A stretch of DNA of 6,024 nt from Caldora sp. SIO3E6 (GTDB taxonomy: Bacteria > Cyanobacteriota > Cyanobacteriia > Cyanobacteriales > Coleofasciculaceae): positions 1 to 6,024 of the forward strand of contig JAAHHL010000471.1 of the NCBI GenBank assembly GCA_010672185.1, read 5' to 3'. The position numbers and the translations under genes were made by a program. A model generated the notes under the pieces. It was not told the origin of the DNA and did no database searches. It saw only the letters and a list, made by a program, of their open reading frames with translations. This document shows, piece after piece, positions 4,808-6,024 of the stretch; positions within the stretch are counted from its first letter, which is position 1; every line of letters begins with the position of its first letter.

Positions 4808-5284
4808 TTATTGATTAAACGAAAAACGACCATTAACTTTTTCCCCTTTGATATCTGTCTGAATCACAACCTTATACTCACCAGGTGTTTTCTCCGGCAG
4901 AACAGCAAAGTAGTGTTTACCTTCAGTATCATAGGTAAAATCTAAGGACTTTTGCTCACCATTAGGTAATTGCACTTGACCTTTGACTTGAGCATCAGGA
5001 ATTGCTTGGTGATCACTCCCAGTTTGTAGAAAGAAATCTAGGTGAACTCCACTATCCTCCGGCAGAGAGACCAACTCTAAATGGTAAGGACCAGATTCAA
5101 CTACTTGACCCCCTTGAGAAACAGTTGAATCGTGCCCTTTAGCTGTAGATTTAGGAGCGTCAGTTTCAGTGGTAGTTTCTGCAGTAGTAGTTGTCTCGGT
5201 TTCTTCTGTACTACTGCCACAAGCAGCTATAAACATGAGTCCGACAGTACCGATAACGATTAGACTAGTTTTTAATGATTTCAT
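4808..5284 (-). CDS. Small lipoprotein of the metal-efflux locus
   Basis: This 158-aa protein has a clear lipoprotein signal: a basic start (MKSLKTS), hydrophobic core 8-19 and lipobox FIAAC with C22. A threonine/glutamate-rich linker (about 23-44) tethers a compact beta-rich domain at about 56-158, with GPYHLELVSLPEDSGVHLDF, then GEYKVVIQTDIKG near the end. The fold is probably immunoglobulin-like; I recognise no named family. It lacks the histidine cluster of the neighbouring lipoprotein and has five scattered histidines. AAGGA at 5294-5298, nine bases before the ATG, supports the start. It lies 123 bp downstream of the RND pump gene on the same strand, with only repeats between, and is probably co-transcribed with it. 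A periplasmic accessory role in metal export is inference from context. Confidence 0.78.
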   Translation of the reverse strand: MKSLKTSLIVIGTVGLMFIAACGSSTEETETTTTAETTTETDAPKSTAKGHDSTVSQGGQVVESGPYHLELVSLPEDSGVHLDFFLQTGSDHQAIPDAQVKGQVQLPNGEQKSLDFTYDTEGKHYFAVLPEKTPGEYKVVIQTDIKGEKVNGRFSFNQ

Positions 5285-5312
5285 GGTTTTATTTCCTTAT
5301 TAATTGAAAATT

Positions 5313-5361
5313 TGGGAATGGGGAATGGGGAATGGGGAATGGAGAATGGAGAATTGGGAAC
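5313..5361. repeat. Heptamer tandem array GGGGAAT (about 7 units)
   Basis: Seven 7-bp units: TGGGAAT, GGGGAAT three times, GGAGAAT twice, then a degenerate TGGGAAC. The array fills most of the gap between the pump gene and the small lipoprotein gene, together with the ACTTATT array at 5377-5404. Confidence 0.85.
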
Positions 5362-5376
5362 CCTCATTAACTCTTC

Positions 5377-5404
5377 ACTTATTACTTATTACTTATTACT
5401 TATT
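5377..5404. repeat. Heptamer tandem array ACTTATT (4 units)
   Basis: Four perfect ACTTATT units end three bases from the stop codon of the RND pump gene (TGA at 5408-5410, minus strand). It is the same repeat family and orientation as the TTACTTR array at 79-113. Confidence 0.85.
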
Positions 5405-5407
5405 ACT

Positions 5408-6000
5408 TCAAAAGAAGCGCCCAAACTGAGCGTACAAAGCTGGCAACACCAACAGGGTTAGTGCTGTTGAAGTAAACAATCCTCCTAAGACCACTATCGC
5501 TAAAGGTTGTAAGATTTCCTTACCAGCACCTGTGCCGATTACCAAGGGAACCATCCCCAGTGCGGAAGTCAGCGCCGTCATCAAAATTGCTACTAACCGT
5601 TCCATCGAACCCTCAAAAATCACTTGCTTCAGGGGCATTCCTTTAGCCAACTTATTGTTGTAGTTGTCTACTAGTAGTAAGCCGTTGCGGGTGGCAACAC
5701 CGAATAGAGTGATAAATCCTACCATTGAGGCAACAGAGAGGATGCCACCGCCGAGGGCAACGGAAAAAATACCTCCAGTTAAAGCCAGAGGTAAATTGAG
5801 CATAATCATCACCGTTGCTGAGATAGATTTGACGGCGAAGTACATTAACACAGCAATAACAATCAGTGCTAAAGTGCCAAAAATGAGTAAGTTTTGGGAT
5901 GCCCGCTGTTCTGAGACAAACTGACCCCCGTACTGTATAAAATAGCCGGAAGTTCCTTGTACCTGTTCCGTCACTGCGGCTCGGACATCCTTAACTACGC
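5408..6000 (-). CDS. Heavy-metal RND efflux pump, C-terminal part (CusA/CzcA family)
   Basis: About 197 C-terminal residues of an inner-membrane proton-driven metal exporter whose full relatives are about 1,000-1,100 aa. The reading begins VVKDVRAAVTEQVQ, then GYFIQYGGQFVSEQRASQNL, the end of the last periplasmic region. Five membrane segments follow, matching TM8-TM12. Counting from the V/GTG codon at 5974, they lie at about 28-48, 53-75, 80-103, 126-148 and 157-180. Family marks include GFITLFGVATRNGLLLVDNY and LTLLVLPALYAQFG, and the end is a normal C-terminus. The GTG at 5974 is an internal valine, not a start. The frame stays open into 6001-6024, but those bases are adapter-like. Proton-relay residues of TM4 lie outside the window, so the metal cannot be predicted. 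CusB- and CusC-like partners are expected beyond the edge. Confidence 0.9.
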
Positions 6001-6024
6001 AGATCGGAAGAGCGGGCTGGTATG
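6001..6024 (+). other. Probable Illumina adapter remnant at the contig end
   Basis: Bases 6001-6013 are exactly AGATCGGAAGAGC, the shared core of Illumina TruSeq and paired-end adapters. The match to the paired-end adapter beginning AGATCGGAAGAGCGG extends to 6015. The last nine bases, GCTGGTATG, resemble the adapter's GCAGGAATG at 7 of 9 positions if four bases (TTCA) are skipped. Read through as protein, this stretch gives YQPALPI, which does not fit the pump family, while VVKDVRAAV just inside does. It should be trimmed before annotation. Confidence 0.88.

Noticed and set aside
4748..4945. Plus-strand open frame across the hairpin and the end of the small lipoprotein gene
   Set aside because: It is antisense to the lipoprotein and its start lies in a repeat, so it is most likely a chance frame.
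5664..5924. Plus-strand open frame opposite the RND pump
   Set aside because: It is antisense to conserved transmembrane codons and has no supporting features.

Overview
The window looks like chromosomal (possibly plasmid) DNA of a filamentous or colonial cyanobacterium. Four things in the sequence point there: two HIP1 octamers (GCGATCGC), seven arrays of 7-bp tandem repeats that all lie between genes (cyanobacterial STRR style), a two-component pair resembling Synechocystis RppA/RppB (NrsR/NrsS), and several GC-rich dispersed inverted repeats. Assignment below phylum is not possible from what I can see.

Layout, left to right. Positions 1-300 hold no clear gene. They contain a heptamer array, a long imperfect hairpin, and a candidate promoter followed by CATGAA/TTCATG repeats. 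Next comes a two-gene plus-strand cassette: a 62-aa ribbon-helix-helix protein (301-489) overlapping by 8 bp a 164-aa coiled-coil protein (482-976). Positions 977-1263 hold only repeats, including a composite module present twice exactly 150 bp apart. On the minus strand, 1264-3298 encodes a sensor histidine kinase and its OmpR-type response regulator (regulator first, 14-bp overlap). A small plus-strand antitoxin-like ORF sits at 3459-3653. On the minus strand, 3699-6000 carries a His-rich lipoprotein, a smaller lipoprotein, and the C-terminal part of a heavy-metal RND efflux pump (CusA/CzcA type).

The right-hand minus-strand genes form a plausible metal-efflux locus. The RND pump would move metal from periplasm or cytoplasm to the outside. 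The two lipoproteins would be envelope-anchored and possibly metal-binding. The RppA/RppB-like pair would sense the metal and control transcription, as NrsRS does for nickel in Synechocystis. The metal cannot be read from the sequence. The membrane-fusion and outer-membrane partners are not in the window and would be expected beyond the right edge.

The last 24 bases (6001-6024) are not genomic in my reading. They begin with the Illumina adapter core AGATCGGAAGAGC, and the pump's protein similarity breaks down at that point. The pump gene is therefore cut by an assembly end, not by biology.

The least described object is the ribbon-helix-helix plus coiled-coil cassette. Its second protein has two consecutive IxxNTxx heptads, a signature of parallel trimeric coiled coils with asparagine core layers.
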